Notes under the pieces: generated by a model
Told to the model about the DNA's origin: nothing
Database searches by the model: none
The model's input: the letters and a program-made list of their open reading frames with translations, nothing else
Shown here: piece by piece, positions 33,393 to 46,200 of the stretch
How positions within the stretch are numbered: the stretch's first letter is position 1
Layout of the letters: every line of letters begins with the position of its first letter
Origin: Blattamonas nauphoetae
Taxonomy: Eukaryota; Preaxostyla; Oxymonadida
DNA length: 64,000 nucleotides
Direction of reading: 5' to 3'
Assembly (NCBI GenBank): GCA_033064195.1
Contig: JARBJD010000162.1
Span: 62,001-126,000 of the forward strand
Made by a program: the position numbers and the translations under genes

Positions 33393-34037
33393 ATGAGCAG
33401 TCAACAAACAGCCGGTCTCTCCAAGCACGAGCTTCGTAAACTGACCCTCAAGAAGTTCACATACCGTGGCGTTGAACTTCAACAACTCCTTGACCTGAAG
33501 GATGAAAACCTGTACTCCCTCTTCCCATCCCGCATCCGCAGGAAGTTCCGCAAGGGTCTGACCCCCAAGCAAACCAAGTTCCTCACCAAGCTTCGCAAGG
33601 CTGTATGATTCGATACTCCACTAGAAATCATCTCTTTCATCGATCTCAATTTCTCTTCACATTTATTCATCATCCTTCATATATCACTCCTCTACTCCTC
33701 TCGAATCATCATCGTTTACAGAAAGCCGCTTGCAAATCTGGCGAGAAACCAGCTACCATCAAAACACACTACCGTGACATGGTCATCCTCCCAGAAATGG
33801 TCGGCAGCATTGTCGCCATCCACAACGGCAAGGTCTATGCCCAAATTGAAATTAAGGTTTGTTCTCATCTCGTTTACCCCTTATGTATTTCTATTCTATC
33901 AACATCACGCCTCGAACTAACAGTCTGAGATGATCGGTCACTACCTCGGTGAGTTCTCCCCATCCTACAAGGTGTCAAAGCCAGGTCGCCCAGGTATTGG
34001 CGCTACAGCCTCATCAAGATTTGTTCCTCTTAAGTAA
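33393..34037 (+). CDS. RPS15: 40S ribosomal protein S15 (uS19)
   Basis: uS19 sits on the head of the small ribosomal subunit near the decoding centre and is needed for 40S export. The sequence is typical and full length (about 145 aa): [71 protein letters not shown] and the tail [14 protein letters not shown]. Two introns are fixed by frame and homology: 33603-33721 and 33857-33923. An AATAAA-like element (AGAATAAAATG, about 34094) follows the stop by some 55 bases and may be the polyadenylation signal. Codon use looks more biased (AAG, ATC, GTC) than in neighbours, as expected for a highly expressed gene. Confidence 0.96.
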
Positions 34038-34128
34038 GGAGATGGGATTATTTTGATGTTTTGATGAAGTGGTTGACAATTCACTGCTCAATCAGAATAA
34101 AATGTTTTTAGAAAGTCTGTGTCATTAT

Positions 34129-34148
34129 ATTCCGATTTCTCTCGGAAT
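34129..34148. repeat. Perfect inverted repeat, 7-bp stem and 6-base loop
   Basis: ATTCCGA, TTTCTC, TCGGAAT lies between the S15 stop and the actin-like gene. It could be a 3'-end hairpin, a protein-binding palindrome or chance. Confidence 0.35.
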
Positions 34149-34327
34149 ACGATCTCCTTTTGGCGAATTACCGCGGAATAAATGATTTTTGATAATTGAA
34201 GTTGAATGTTGGGTTGTCTCAAACAGTTCAACTTCTGGTGTTTGTTTCGTTCTCGTATGTCTTTCAAAATGTTCCCATTCCGATCTCTATCCTGTATTTA
34301 CTTTCATATTTTCGGTAGAACAAGAAA

Positions 34328-35747
34328 ATGACTCTCCCTCCTGTGATCGATCTCGGGGAGAACTCTCCTATCGTAATTGACAATGGTTCTGGATGGATGA
34401 AAGCTGGATATTCTTGTGATGATAAACCGAAGGCAGTGATTCCGACTATGGTTGGGAGACCAAAGAATAGAGTTGTAACAGATGATGATGAACGAACTCA
34501 CAAAAAGCAAGATAAAGCTGAAAAAGAATGCTATATTGGGGAGGAGGCTCAACTTAAACGAGGTGCCTTAGTACTTGGGTATCTTTAGTCATCACTTTTC
34601 TATCACTGTTGTCTTTTTCGTCCAGATATCCAATTCAAAAAGGAATCATCACCAATTGGGATGATATGGTACGTGTCTGGCATTACATTTTTACGACAAC
34701 ACTACACACCAATCCTGAAAGTCATCCAGTTCTCCTCTCTGAGAATGCTCGGAATCCTCCGCGTGAACGAGAGATGATGACCGAAATCATGTTCGAAACA
34801 TTCCGAGTTCCTGGTATGCACGTCATTCGTCTTCTTACTTCTGTTGTAACTCAACACCAGAACTATATACTCAAACTCAAAGTGTCCTTGCCTTATATTC
34901 AACTGGAAAAACGACTGGTATTGTTGTGGATTGTGGTGAAGCTTCAACAAGCACTGTCCCCGTCTATGAAGGTTATAAAATTGTGTCATCAATCCTTACA
35001 CTTGATATTTCTGGAAAAATGCTCACAGGTCTGCTTTTTTGCATTGTTTGATTGTGGTTTTCAAGACTATCTGACGAGACTTCTAGCTGATGCTGAAAGT
35101 GGGCATACAGGAGTGAATAATGCATCTGCACTTGACGATCTCCCATATAATTCTTTAACTGAACGAGAATGCATCAGAGAAGCCAAGGAAAAGTCATGTT
35201 TCGTTGCACTCGACTATGAACAAGAATGCACATCTGTCGCATCTGCAAAATCTGTAGAGGTATGACCCCTCACTTATCAATCAAAATATTTGATATAGCA
35301 CACATTTACTCTCCCAGATGGACACATGCTAAAGATGGGTGTTGAGCGATTCAAATGCCCAGAGCTTCTCTTCCAACCAAGCCATCTCAGTCTGTTATTT
35401 CTCCTTTTTCAAGTTTCTGTGTAGAACTTGAGGTCAATGGGATTCACGAAATGACGTACAATTCGATCATGCGGTGTGACACGGATATCCGACGAGATCT
35501 TTATGGAAACGTTGTTTTAGCAGGAGGATCAACAATGTTTGCTGGGATGAATGATCGAATGGGGAAAGAATTGATGGCTCTTGCCCCAACAGCAATGAAA
35601 ATCAAGACTGTCTCTCCACCTGAAAGGAAAAACGCAGTCTGGATTGGAGGATCGATCTTTGCAGCTCTCCCATTCACAAATGTGTGGATTACAAAGGAGG
35701 AATACGAAGAGAATGGATCAAGCATCATTCATCGCAAATGTTTTTAG
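34328..35747 (+). CDS. Divergent actin-family protein
   Basis: An actin-fold ATPase: phosphate-1 loop [61 protein letters not shown], phosphate-2 loop [43 protein letters not shown], and an ending HRKCF identical to conventional actin. It is more divergent than a true actin: the phosphate-2 loop reads DCGEAST rather than DSGDGVT, and the region after GRPKNR has an extra charged insert ([16 protein letters not shown]) where the DNase-binding loop sits. Introns near 34578-34625, 34815-34860, 35030-35070, 35260-35299 and 35390-35425 restore the frame. It may be a divergent actin paralogue or an actin-related protein; the HRKCF tail favours the former. Confidence 0.85.
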
Positions 35748-35874
35748 TTTTCATTTCACCCTCTTTTTTCATTTTGAAAACGAAAAGGTGTAAGATGCTG
35801 GAAAATGTGGTGAGTTATTTGTCCTTTTGGGGACTTTAGCAAGTTTGTTTCTCCTTATTGATGACTGAGTCGAG

Positions 35875-36899
35875 TTAGAGGTTATTGAAGTTCAGTCTGC
35901 GTTGACGCGAGTCAAACGCAGAGAGCTTGAATTGTGTGGAGCGAGATTTCAAGAGCGGAGAGGCGTGTCTGAGTAATGGCGGAGAGATATTTCTGGGAAC
36001 TGAAGGAGATTGATCTCGATCAGTATTCTGTTCGGGAAGTAAATTAATGCAAGTGTTTGGTAAAGGTGCACGTGAACGAATTGATGAAATGGATAGTGGT
36101 AGGGATGATTGCTTCGAAGGAAGATCTTGAGGAGTCTTGATGATTGGTGTGTACTCTGGGGCCATGGTCATGAGTTGCATGGCAGATTGGGAAAAAGGCA
36201 CAGATGTGAGTTTGTTCGCTTCACATTTTGTGGAGATAGCTGAATCGTCTTCCATCGAAAGATCAATGAGCCATAAGGTAAATCAGAGTACTATGGATGA
36301 TCATCATCCAGGGATTGTTTCAATCAAGAGATAACAGAAGAAATGCTTTTGACGAAATTTTCGTGATCAGCGCAGTTTTCAGTGGTATGCTTGTCGGGAT
36401 TGTCAATTTCTGTGTTTTGTCATTCATGCACACTTGTGATTTTTGAGCCTGCTCGCGCATCTTAATCGGTTCCGAAGTGAGGTTTTTCACACGTCCTTCC
36501 TTCTTCCTCTCCTCCCCTAACTCAGTGTGTTGCACACGATGCTCTTAAAAACTTCGCCTCTTCTCCATCGAAATCTCAGAATAATACAAATGAAGTATAG
36601 GTGTGAGGGATGGATCATTGTCTCATCCGTTTTCATCATCTTCTCCCCGCGCTGTGATGAGAAATCGATTGTAGATTGCTGTGAGGGCGTTTCAATGCGA
36701 CGTTTTAAACTCTCTCAATTGTTCAAGAATTGAATCAGGTTGAGACGGAAGTGTAATAGATGATTCCACTGTGGAGAAAAGACGTGACAATTGCAGAAAG
36801 AGGTTGAGTGGTGGAGTGGGCAGCAGCAATCGAATTTGGCTCACCAATATGAGTGTAGAACGATGTCATCTGTGGTAGAAGGACGCAAAATTTCGACAT
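35875..36899 (-). CDS. Possible multi-exon hypothetical gene (weak)
   Basis: The last exon (35875-36255) is a 120-residue Ser/Pro/Leu-rich frame ending RQRRLNFNNL. Upstream on the same strand, a charged frame near 36360-36515 (KNLTSEPIKMREQAQKSQV) and a start region at 36899 (MSKFCVLLPQMTSFYTHI) joined by a GTGAGC...CACAG intron to VESSITLPSQPDSILEQLR look protein-like. I could not make all exons join in phase, so the exact structure, and whether this is one gene, is unknown. No family is recognised. Confidence 0.35.
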
Positions 36900-37287
36900 A
36901 TTGTGTCTTAAAGGGTATCAGAAATTTAAAACGCAGGTTTGTTTATCTAGAGCGTCAGAGAAGATGCTTTCAAAGGATGTCGTCAAAAATAGACAAGTAC
37001 TAGATTTCAATGCGAAAAAAGACAAATCATACGTAATGAAGAGAGTTATGCTTGAAAGAAATCACAGATTGAGTGAAGCTATTATTGATCGCTGCTGAGT
37101 GACAGTTTTCTGTGATTTCTGGATGTATTGATTTGTGATGGTCCAATCCGCTGCTTTTCGAGAATTCTGCTCCTTGATAAGATTTAAATCCACAATATCA
37201 GCACTAGTCATCCACTAATCGAAGAGTGTGAAGAAATGGCCATTATATTCTCAAAATCACAGATCCGCATTCTTTCTCCACAGTATC
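36900..37287. other. Intergenic region upstream of TOR, 388 bp
   Basis: No supported gene. A 65-codon plus-strand frame at 36901-37098 has no motif or context. The region probably holds the TOR promoter and, if the minus-strand gene at 35875-36899 is real, that promoter as well. Confidence 0.4.
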
Positions 37288-40200
37288 ATGGGGAATGACC
37301 CCACTTCCCGACTCCAAGGGAACATTTCCCATCTCGAAGATGTATTCGCTTTTGTTTCTTTCTCACCTGATATTCCACTTCTTTAGGATTCATTTTCGGA
37401 ATTGTCGCCAGATGAGTCACAACGGTCATCACCAGTGAATGATATCGAAGAAACTGTGCAAAACTCTGCTTTTCTAGCAAATACAAGTTTGTTCTTTGCC
37501 CTGTACTCTCAATCTATCATCGTTTTTCTAGTCACGTCCTTAACGCCACTCACTCTCCCCAGAAAGTTAAGCAGCCTCCTCATTCTCCTCATACAGTCAC
37601 CACAATCAATGACTCCATATGCTGTTCAGATTGTGAATCTCGTTGTGGGATTGGACTGTCACCATCTCGTAAAATCCAATAAAACTCTTCATGACGATGC
37701 AATTCAGTTAATTAAACTATCTCTTCGAAATCTCCGAAATGCTTTTGTCTCAAAAACTCCACCATTTTCTCCTCAAAGTGTTCTTCAGGCGTTGGCGAGG
37801 CTGTTCCATCATTGTCTGACTCATCTCCTTCCAAAAGACAATTCTCTTCGTGATATATTCTATTCGCGTTCTATCATCGATGACATTGATGCAGCAGATC
37901 ATTTCCCTCGCCAGTCCAAATCATTCGATCCACTCGAGAAGCAGGCTCTTTTTCCATCACGGACTGCCAGATTCCAGGGGAGTTACATCTCAACTCTTGC
38001 ACCTGGAAAACCGATTGACTTTGATTCAGTCGCCTTTAAGTCGGTGGACGAAACAGTTGACGCATTGACCATCCTCGCTTTCTTCTACTCTGAACTTGAA
38101 CTGAATACTCTCTTCTCGTTTTTGTCTCTCTGCAAATATGAAGCCCCTCTTTCGCTTGTTCCTGATAAATCAACGAAATTTGAAGGCGAACATTATGGTG
38201 GAAGCCAACAGCTTGCCCAAGGTTCACCTCGAACGACTTTCGTTCCAAGAACGACGCAAGGAGATCAGTTCACAACATCCATAACACAGCACCAATATGT
38301 GGAAGGAATAGCACCAAACCAGAACCATTTTCGCACAACGACAACAATGTCTTCCACTGTTTTGACCGATTTGATTGTCTTTGACAAAATCGTTCAGATC
38401 GCTTTTTGTGCCGCAAATGATCTCAAATCTGACAGAGTCACACATGCTGCAACATATCTTATCATTTCTGCAGCTTCTTTCGACCCAGTTCACTTTTTTC
38501 CTCTCTATAAGCGAGTAGTATCATTTCTCCTTCAGTTTTGCATTCATACCAACGACACCAAAAAGATTTTTGGCTATGAAATGCTCACAGCCATCCTTTT
38601 GTGCTATTCTCGCGGAAATTTCGTCGATCACAATCAAGTTGCCTCGGATATCTTGACTCTGATCCAATCGACTCTTCTGTCGTCGCGTTCTGATTCTGAA
38701 GATGTGTCTCTGCAAAAATCTCGTACATCTGCCTTTTCTACACAAATTTTATCGCAGCGTGATGCTCTCACAACAACACCTTCGCCTCCTCTTCTGACTG
38801 CACAATTCATGTTCCTCTCGGTGTATGTGATGATATTCCAAATCCATGCAGAGGTTCCAACTGCAATTGTTGACCAATTGCTCGCACTTCCATTTTCTGC
38901 TCCTTTAGAGTTTGTCCTTTCGTCCATCTCCTCCACTCAACCTCAGCACGTCGATCGAATCCAATCCACACTCATTCATTCCCTCAAGCTTTTCATTCAA
39001 ACACATTCATCAACCTCTCTCATGACACTTGACCAAATGAACAGCTCATACCATTCTGAACAAGCCCTCACACCTTTCGTTGACGCCACACCGCTCTTTC
39101 TCATCTTCATCTTCCTCGCTCGATTCTCATTCAAAGATCAAGACCTGACATTCACCATTCCCTTCCTCCAGAGCAACATTTCGAGCGGCTCAGAAGTTGA
39201 TCGGCTTGCAGCATGTCTCGCACTGTTGGTCGTTCTCCAGAATGTGTCGACTCAATCCGTCGCCCAAACCGAAAAATCACAGCTGAACCAACACACACCC
39301 ACAACCACCCCACTCGCTCAAACTCTCCTCTCTGATCACGTTTCCGTTCTTCTGTCCACTCTCAAGAAGCAAAACTATCATTCTGTCAAGCTTTTTCTGT
39401 TGTCGTCTCTCCAACCCTATTTTAACACAATCTTGTCACAACACCAACATTTTGAAGTAATCGAGCAGTGTCTGGATGATTCATACTTTGACGTTCATTT
39501 TGCTTGTTCTCACCTCCTGACACGATTGGCTCTTTCGTCGCCTGTTGACTCCCGACTCATACAACCCATTCGCTCCATCTTCTTCAAATTGTCCTCCCCT
39601 ATTTCCGTTCAGCCCCAAACCAGTATTTCTCGTCTCATCCCTCCCAATCATCCCAACTCTGACGCCTTCGATCCCATCCAAATGCGACTAAGGTTCGCCC
39701 AAGTCGGCCCACATCTCCCGCAACCTCCCAATCCTGTCAGCACCAACCTTTTCATCCCTCAAACTGACCCTGCGAAGGATTCTGAGGATTCTCAAGATCC
39801 CCCTCAAACATTCTCTGTCTCGACTGTCACAATCATCTCATCACTCAACCAACTCCTCCGCAAACACCTCCCTCTCTCGCCAGCGCTTGCCTCACAAGTT
39901 TCAGTCCCTCCACACCAGAACAAGGATGGACACATCGCCCATCCCCTCTTCAATCTCCTCCCGTTCTTTGTCCACTCAAGAACATCTGACGAACTTGTTG
40001 GTGAGACGTACACCATCACCCAAACTTCTCGAATTCTGAGCATGCTCCTCCGAACATCTAACGGGTTATATGTGTCATCCACCTCTCCATCCCTCAACAA
40101 CCAATACACTCCGTCTGTCATCATCAATTCAATCAGCACCATTATCCCCATCATATTCTCTTCTGTCCAGTACACTCACTTCCTCCGACCAATCCGAGCC

Positions 40201-43200
40201 ACTAGGCAGGTCGAATTCCAAGAAGTATCGCAATACTTCCTCCTCCTCTCGCTCCAATCAATCCTCCGCGCGTACACCTTCTCCTGCCTCCCTGACTCAT
40301 TCCACGCCGTCTCCCTGAACCTCGTGAACACAGTTCTCCAGCTATTCCTTTCTTCAAACGAGTCGCCTCTCGCTGTCCCGTGCATCTCCACACTCGTAAT
40401 TCTTCTCACAGAAATCAGACAAGCCGGAATTGAACTGTTAACAGCCGCGCCACTCCTCATCATCGCATACATGCTCACACTGAGCTCATATTTCAGCCCC
40501 CAAGTCCAGATGAAGGCTTACCCACTCATCGGGTTGGTCGGAGCGATTCGGTCAGATGTTGTGCGATCCATCGGAATGAAATTGAAGAAGGGAGTGAAGC
40601 ACCTCTCTGATTCTTCGAAAGTGGTTCCTCACAAACCGAAACAACTTCCTAAATCTCGTCGTTTTCTCCGACCGGAAGATTTGAAGGATCTGATCCTTCC
40701 GGACCCGTCTCAAACTCCCACAACCAACACACAAGCCTTCTCCTCACAACACAGCTTTCAGAAATCGTTGTCGCTCTCTCGAAAAGAGGATTATGATCTT
40801 GTGTTCAACAATCGAACTCCGAAATCTTGGACAGGGCGTGCATATCAACAAAGGAAGGAGGAATTTGTGGGGTGTTCGATGGCTGTCGATGATGACATCA
40901 GCTCCTCCGATTCAGACTCCCATTCGTCGATGGATGAGTCCCTTGATGGATACTTCCGGAATGATAAGAAAACGTTTGATATCACAAAAACTCGCTTGCT
41001 CTTCTCCACCCGCAAGGTTCAACCGAAACCAAGCATGCTTTGGAAGGAGAAGGACGGATGGATGGCCCACAAAAAACGACACGAAGCAAAAGATTCTGCG
41101 GTTAATCAAGTTTTATTGAGTGATACTTTCCTCCGTTCGGTTGATGCCAGCTTGAACGCTCTCCCTTCCACTGTCCGGTCGACCTTTGTGTCGCTATTCA
41201 GCCAGGACACGATAAATCTCACGCCACCCAAAATCACAAACATTGGAGTTGACAACTTCTTCATCCCGCTGGTGAAGAAGGAGAAAGAAGTAAAGAAGCA
41301 AGAGATCGAATCGGGGACACAAGCTGAGGAGAAAGACCACGATCGCACTCTCAACATTGTTGGGATGGGAATCAATTGGGACATTCCGATCGGAATGGCA
41401 TCGGCAGTCGAAGGTGCTCTCGCTCAAAACCACAACAGTCTCAATCCTCCCGCTCCCGCTCGAACCACAAACGCTCCTCCGCTGACAATGTACCCGACAC
41501 ATCCTCTCTACCCTCCGTACATCACCCTCGTCACCCTCCTGAACGACATCCACAGCAAAGACCCTCCGACAAGCATCCTCGCCGCCACTTTCATCCAACA
41601 GGCTGATATTTTGAAGGCAATTGTTCGCATTCTCTGCTACCAGCTCCCAAACTCTGATGCTTACCTTTTCATTCCACTTGTTATTCCTTCCCTCCTCAAT
41701 CGACTCTACACCGTCTGCGAATCTGCCTGTTTTGAAATGGCTGAACTGATTCTGGCGTACATAGGAGAACTGATCTGCTCGTTCAAGCGGTACTTCCATC
41801 CGTATTATGCCGATATTCTTTCGCTCATCTGCACTAATTGGCCGTCACTGAACCAAACCATTGTTTTGTCTCTGCTCGACAAGATATCATTCTCTCATCC
41901 TGACGCTCTCGTTCCGTATCTCCACTTTCTCGTTCCACAGTTTGTTGTGTTGTTGGAAGATGCTCTCCCGCAAAAGCAGCACTTCTGCCAGCATTGTCGA
42001 AGTCTGATTGAATCTCCGACGAACACAAGCAGCTCTGATCCAACCCTGTGCACCCTCTGTCAGACTCTCGGAACTGGTCAGTCGAAGACACTGGGGACGC
42101 TCATGTTTACTTATCCATCAACATCCATCACAGATTCACAGAACACGCCGCTCTATGAGGAACATGTTCAACAAAAGGAAACACCACCACAATCATCACC
42201 ATCAAACTCTCTGAGTGCAATCGTTACTGCTCTGTCTGTTCTACAGATTCTTCGAATTCTGGTGTCAATTGGTAAACCCATCAATGATTATTTTCATCTG
42301 TTCGTCCCCGTCTTGACAAAACTCATCGAATGTCATCCCCATAAGCCCAACAAAAGCCCGTCAGAAGGTGGGTCATCGTCCTCAGTGATCTCGTCATTCA
42401 TGCAACAATCAACCACAGCGACACAGCCACTCTCGTCCTCGCTTTCTCCATCATCAAAGCCACGCGGAAGCCAGTCGTCGGATCCCCTGGATCGCCAGTC
42501 AGACTCTCTCATTTCGTCACAGAACCACAACATCCTCAGACCTCTTCCCACATCCCTCTCTGATTTCTACACAGCCACACCAGCCTTCTTCGATTTCGTC
42601 CACATCTCACCTGATCCCCACATCTTAGTCACAAGCACCAAACATGGCGTCTCACATCAAGCCGGTCTCTCACCGCATGGTGATTCGATTCTTTCCAAAA
42701 CGGAGAATGTTGTTTTCAACTTTCTCCCAGACGCCAGTCGGATGTACTCATCCACTCCAAATACATCTGCCCAAACTCAAAAGACGACGTACTACATTCA
42801 GCCACGCTTCGAAATCAAGTCCATCTTTCGGTCTCTCGATTCAACTGACATTGAACTGGTTTCTCTCGATGCTCTCGTCAAGCTGGGGGCGTCTCTCTTG
42901 ACCATTATCGCATATCTGCATCTTCCAATTTCGACAATCCAAAACAATCAAACACTCAGTCCATCAATCGGTGAATTGGATGAAGCCGCTGTCGCCCTAG
43001 TCTCACTGACTGGTATTAATCCATTCGCGAATGTTGCTTCTCTCCCAATGGCAGTTGTCGAAGCACTCAGGGCTTTAATCCTCTCTTTGGATGTCGCCCA
43101 ACACTCTGCCTCTCTCGTCCATCTGTTCCGAGCTGCCCTCACACTCCACAATCCGCCACCCATGCTCAAAGAATCAGCTCACGTGTCTCTCTGCTTCATC

Positions 43201-46200
43201 GCTGCCCAGCTCGGATATGATTTTGTAAACTACCTCCCAAGTGTCATGCAAGCATACGTCGACTCGTTCTACAGTGTCTGGAGAGACTACGACTCGTTCC
43301 CGAAGAAGCAACGGCATCAATATCGGAAGGTCCCCACGGAGCCCAAACCGAAGGCCCATCTCCTTTCATCCCCGAACCGACTGGATCGAGGGTCGAGTGA
43401 GAGCGACATGGGAAGACGTGGAACACCCCTGAAAAGGCTTCCTCTTGGAGGGTTCGGGTCGATCCAGACTACTCTCACACATTCTTTCGAAGTGTCTGAA
43501 AGTGTCGTCGAGGCCGATCCAGCTTTCCTCTCGAACGAACTCATCCAGAAACAACTCGGATATGTCATGTCTTCGTTCATTGGACGAATCACAACTCGAA
43601 AGATCGACCTCCCGAATTATGCATTATGGATCTTCCCTCCGTTCTCATTGTCAATTTCACTCTTCATTCGAGCTCGTGCCATCCAAGAGATCAGGCAAGC
43701 CGCTCAAACAAAACTGAATCACTTTCATGGAAATGCGAACCTTCCGGAATTTGTTCGAGATACGTCTCTCTCTTTCTATCCTCCGTCGACGCTTGGCATC
43801 CTTCTGACTCCTCCATCGTCCGGCACCCATTCCATGTTTGTGAACGATCTTCTCCGAGCAAGACAGGAGTTGATTCCGAAAGACCCCGACTCTGATCCGA
43901 TCACCCCTGTCCAGTTCCCGTCTCGAACACACGAGTCCCACATCCAAGAAGCTATGATGACCACAGTAACAATGGGAGGTGGTCAGATGCATAGTTCAAG
44001 CGAGACAAGCCCCATTTCCATTCTCCAACAGATTCCGATCACTGAGAACCAGTCATTCCCCCTCACGCCATTCAACCTCTCACAATACATCGATTCGTCT
44101 TCACCTTTCTGTGTTTCGTCTCTCATCAATCCGACATATCTGCCAGTGGACAAAATGAAATCAAATGAGGATGATGACGATTCATTTGATGAGATTGCTC
44201 ATCCTCCGCCTTTCCGCCAAAAACAAACGATCCCACTTTCACAAATCGAGTCATCTCCATCAGTGACAGCCGAGAAAATGGATACCCCAACTCTCTCAAT
44301 CCAACAATCACCCATCAGCTCATTCACATCAAATCAGAACAGCATGTCCTACGACGAATTGTGGGAGCGATGGTTCGACGCGTTCTGCACGTCTCTTCTG
44401 AAGTCGTCGCCTCATCCAGCTCTCCGTGCGTGTACATCGATTCCTCCCGCCTCGACGCTGCCAATTGCGAGAGCCCTCTTTCCATACTCGGCTGTCGCTC
44501 AATGGGAGCGCTCGTCACAGTTTCGTTCTGAGTATGTCTCAGCAACCATTGCAGCAATCTCTTCGGAACATGTCCCCACACACATGAAGCATGCTCTCTT
44601 CAGCCTCCTTCCCTTTTTGGAGAGAGAATGTCCCCAGACTATCCTCTTCCCCTCGTTCAACCATACCATGATGTGGATGGCCAATGCTCTGGATTCAAAA
44701 GCTCTCTTCTTGCACTACGCCGAGAAACAACATCTCCGTCACCATGCAGCTGAATGCACTGTCACCATGCGCGCCTTCAGACGATCAGAACTCCTCACAC
44801 ATCAGTACTATCAAGAAACAAAGCAGGATACTACCACGATGTGGAATGACTTCGAGTTTGTTCTGAAGAATGAGCTCCTCCGATCCGTCCATAACCAAAG
44901 GACTTCCTTCCGATCGACTGCTGAAGCACTGTATCCACGCAGCCCACATTCCATCTTCATCGCAGCACAAGAAGAGACATCGAGGTCGAGGCAGCACCCA
45001 CAGGCATTCACAGAACAACACAAAGAAGCAAGCAAACTCCGAAAGATCTTGTTCGACGAAAGACAGAAAGAAATCTTCGCAGCTCATAGCCAGTCAACCA
45101 TTGACACACAATCTTACATCGCTCAGGTCTGGAAAATGCCCCAACTCGAAATCAATGAAGACACCCAGTTTGACTTATCCGTCTTCCTCGAAACATACTT
45201 CACTGGAAAGCCCAACGGGAGCATTCTTTCCCATCCGCTCCAATCTCAAACCCCTGTCAACATTTCGGAAGGCCCAAATGTTTTTCTGTATGACGGGATG
45301 AATTGGTCATCTGTTCTACTTTCGACGCTTCTGAGTACTAATGAGCAGCGGACAGTGAGCCAATCTGTGATTGTTAGTGAAATCCTGCTGTCACTCACAG
45401 ACCAACTCCACCTTCATGATCCAACGCTTCTTCTCCAAGAACTTCACACAACAGCCTCACTCCATCCACCATCCTTCCACACTCTAATCAGCACGTCCAA
45501 TTGGGAGGAGGCTTCCAAACTGTTCTGCATCCGTCCATCAGAAACACTCACTCCAACAGAATTGATTCTCGCTCGCTATGCACACATCAACTATTTAGTT
45601 TCCAAAGAACGTTGGTACGATGTTCTTAACGAAACAATGGATTTCTTCAACACACTGCTCTTTCCACGTCCGATCTCCGATCCACATTTTCCAAACGAAT
45701 CAACAGCTGTGTATCTCCTTTCCAAGATCGTCGATCCATCGCTTCTGGTTGATATCTGTTGTGAGTTGAAACAACATTGTTTGAATCTCGCGACGAAGCT
45801 TCATTGCTACTCCTCTGTTTTATCGATTCTCTCAAATGCCAATCAGATTATCAGAATGTTCCCTGGTTCCTCACAGTTCTCTCAGGAGCGATCAGATCTT
45901 CAAGACATCACATTCTACACGATGTGCGATTCAAACGAGAGTCATTCCACCCAAGTCCAGAAAATCGAGATCGTCTCCAACAAGTTCATCTCGTACATCC
46001 AATCACTCACGCCCGAATACCAGCATGTTGTCCCAGCGAGCCTTGTTGAAAACGTACCGACACTGTGGACACTCGGGGAGGCTTTGACTTTTCGCTCATC
46101 GGATTGCTGTGAACCAAAACGGCGGATGCTCCTGGACAAATGGAAGAAAAGGGCAGAACTTCCCTCAAATGAACAGATCCGAAGGAATGTGTCGTCAATC

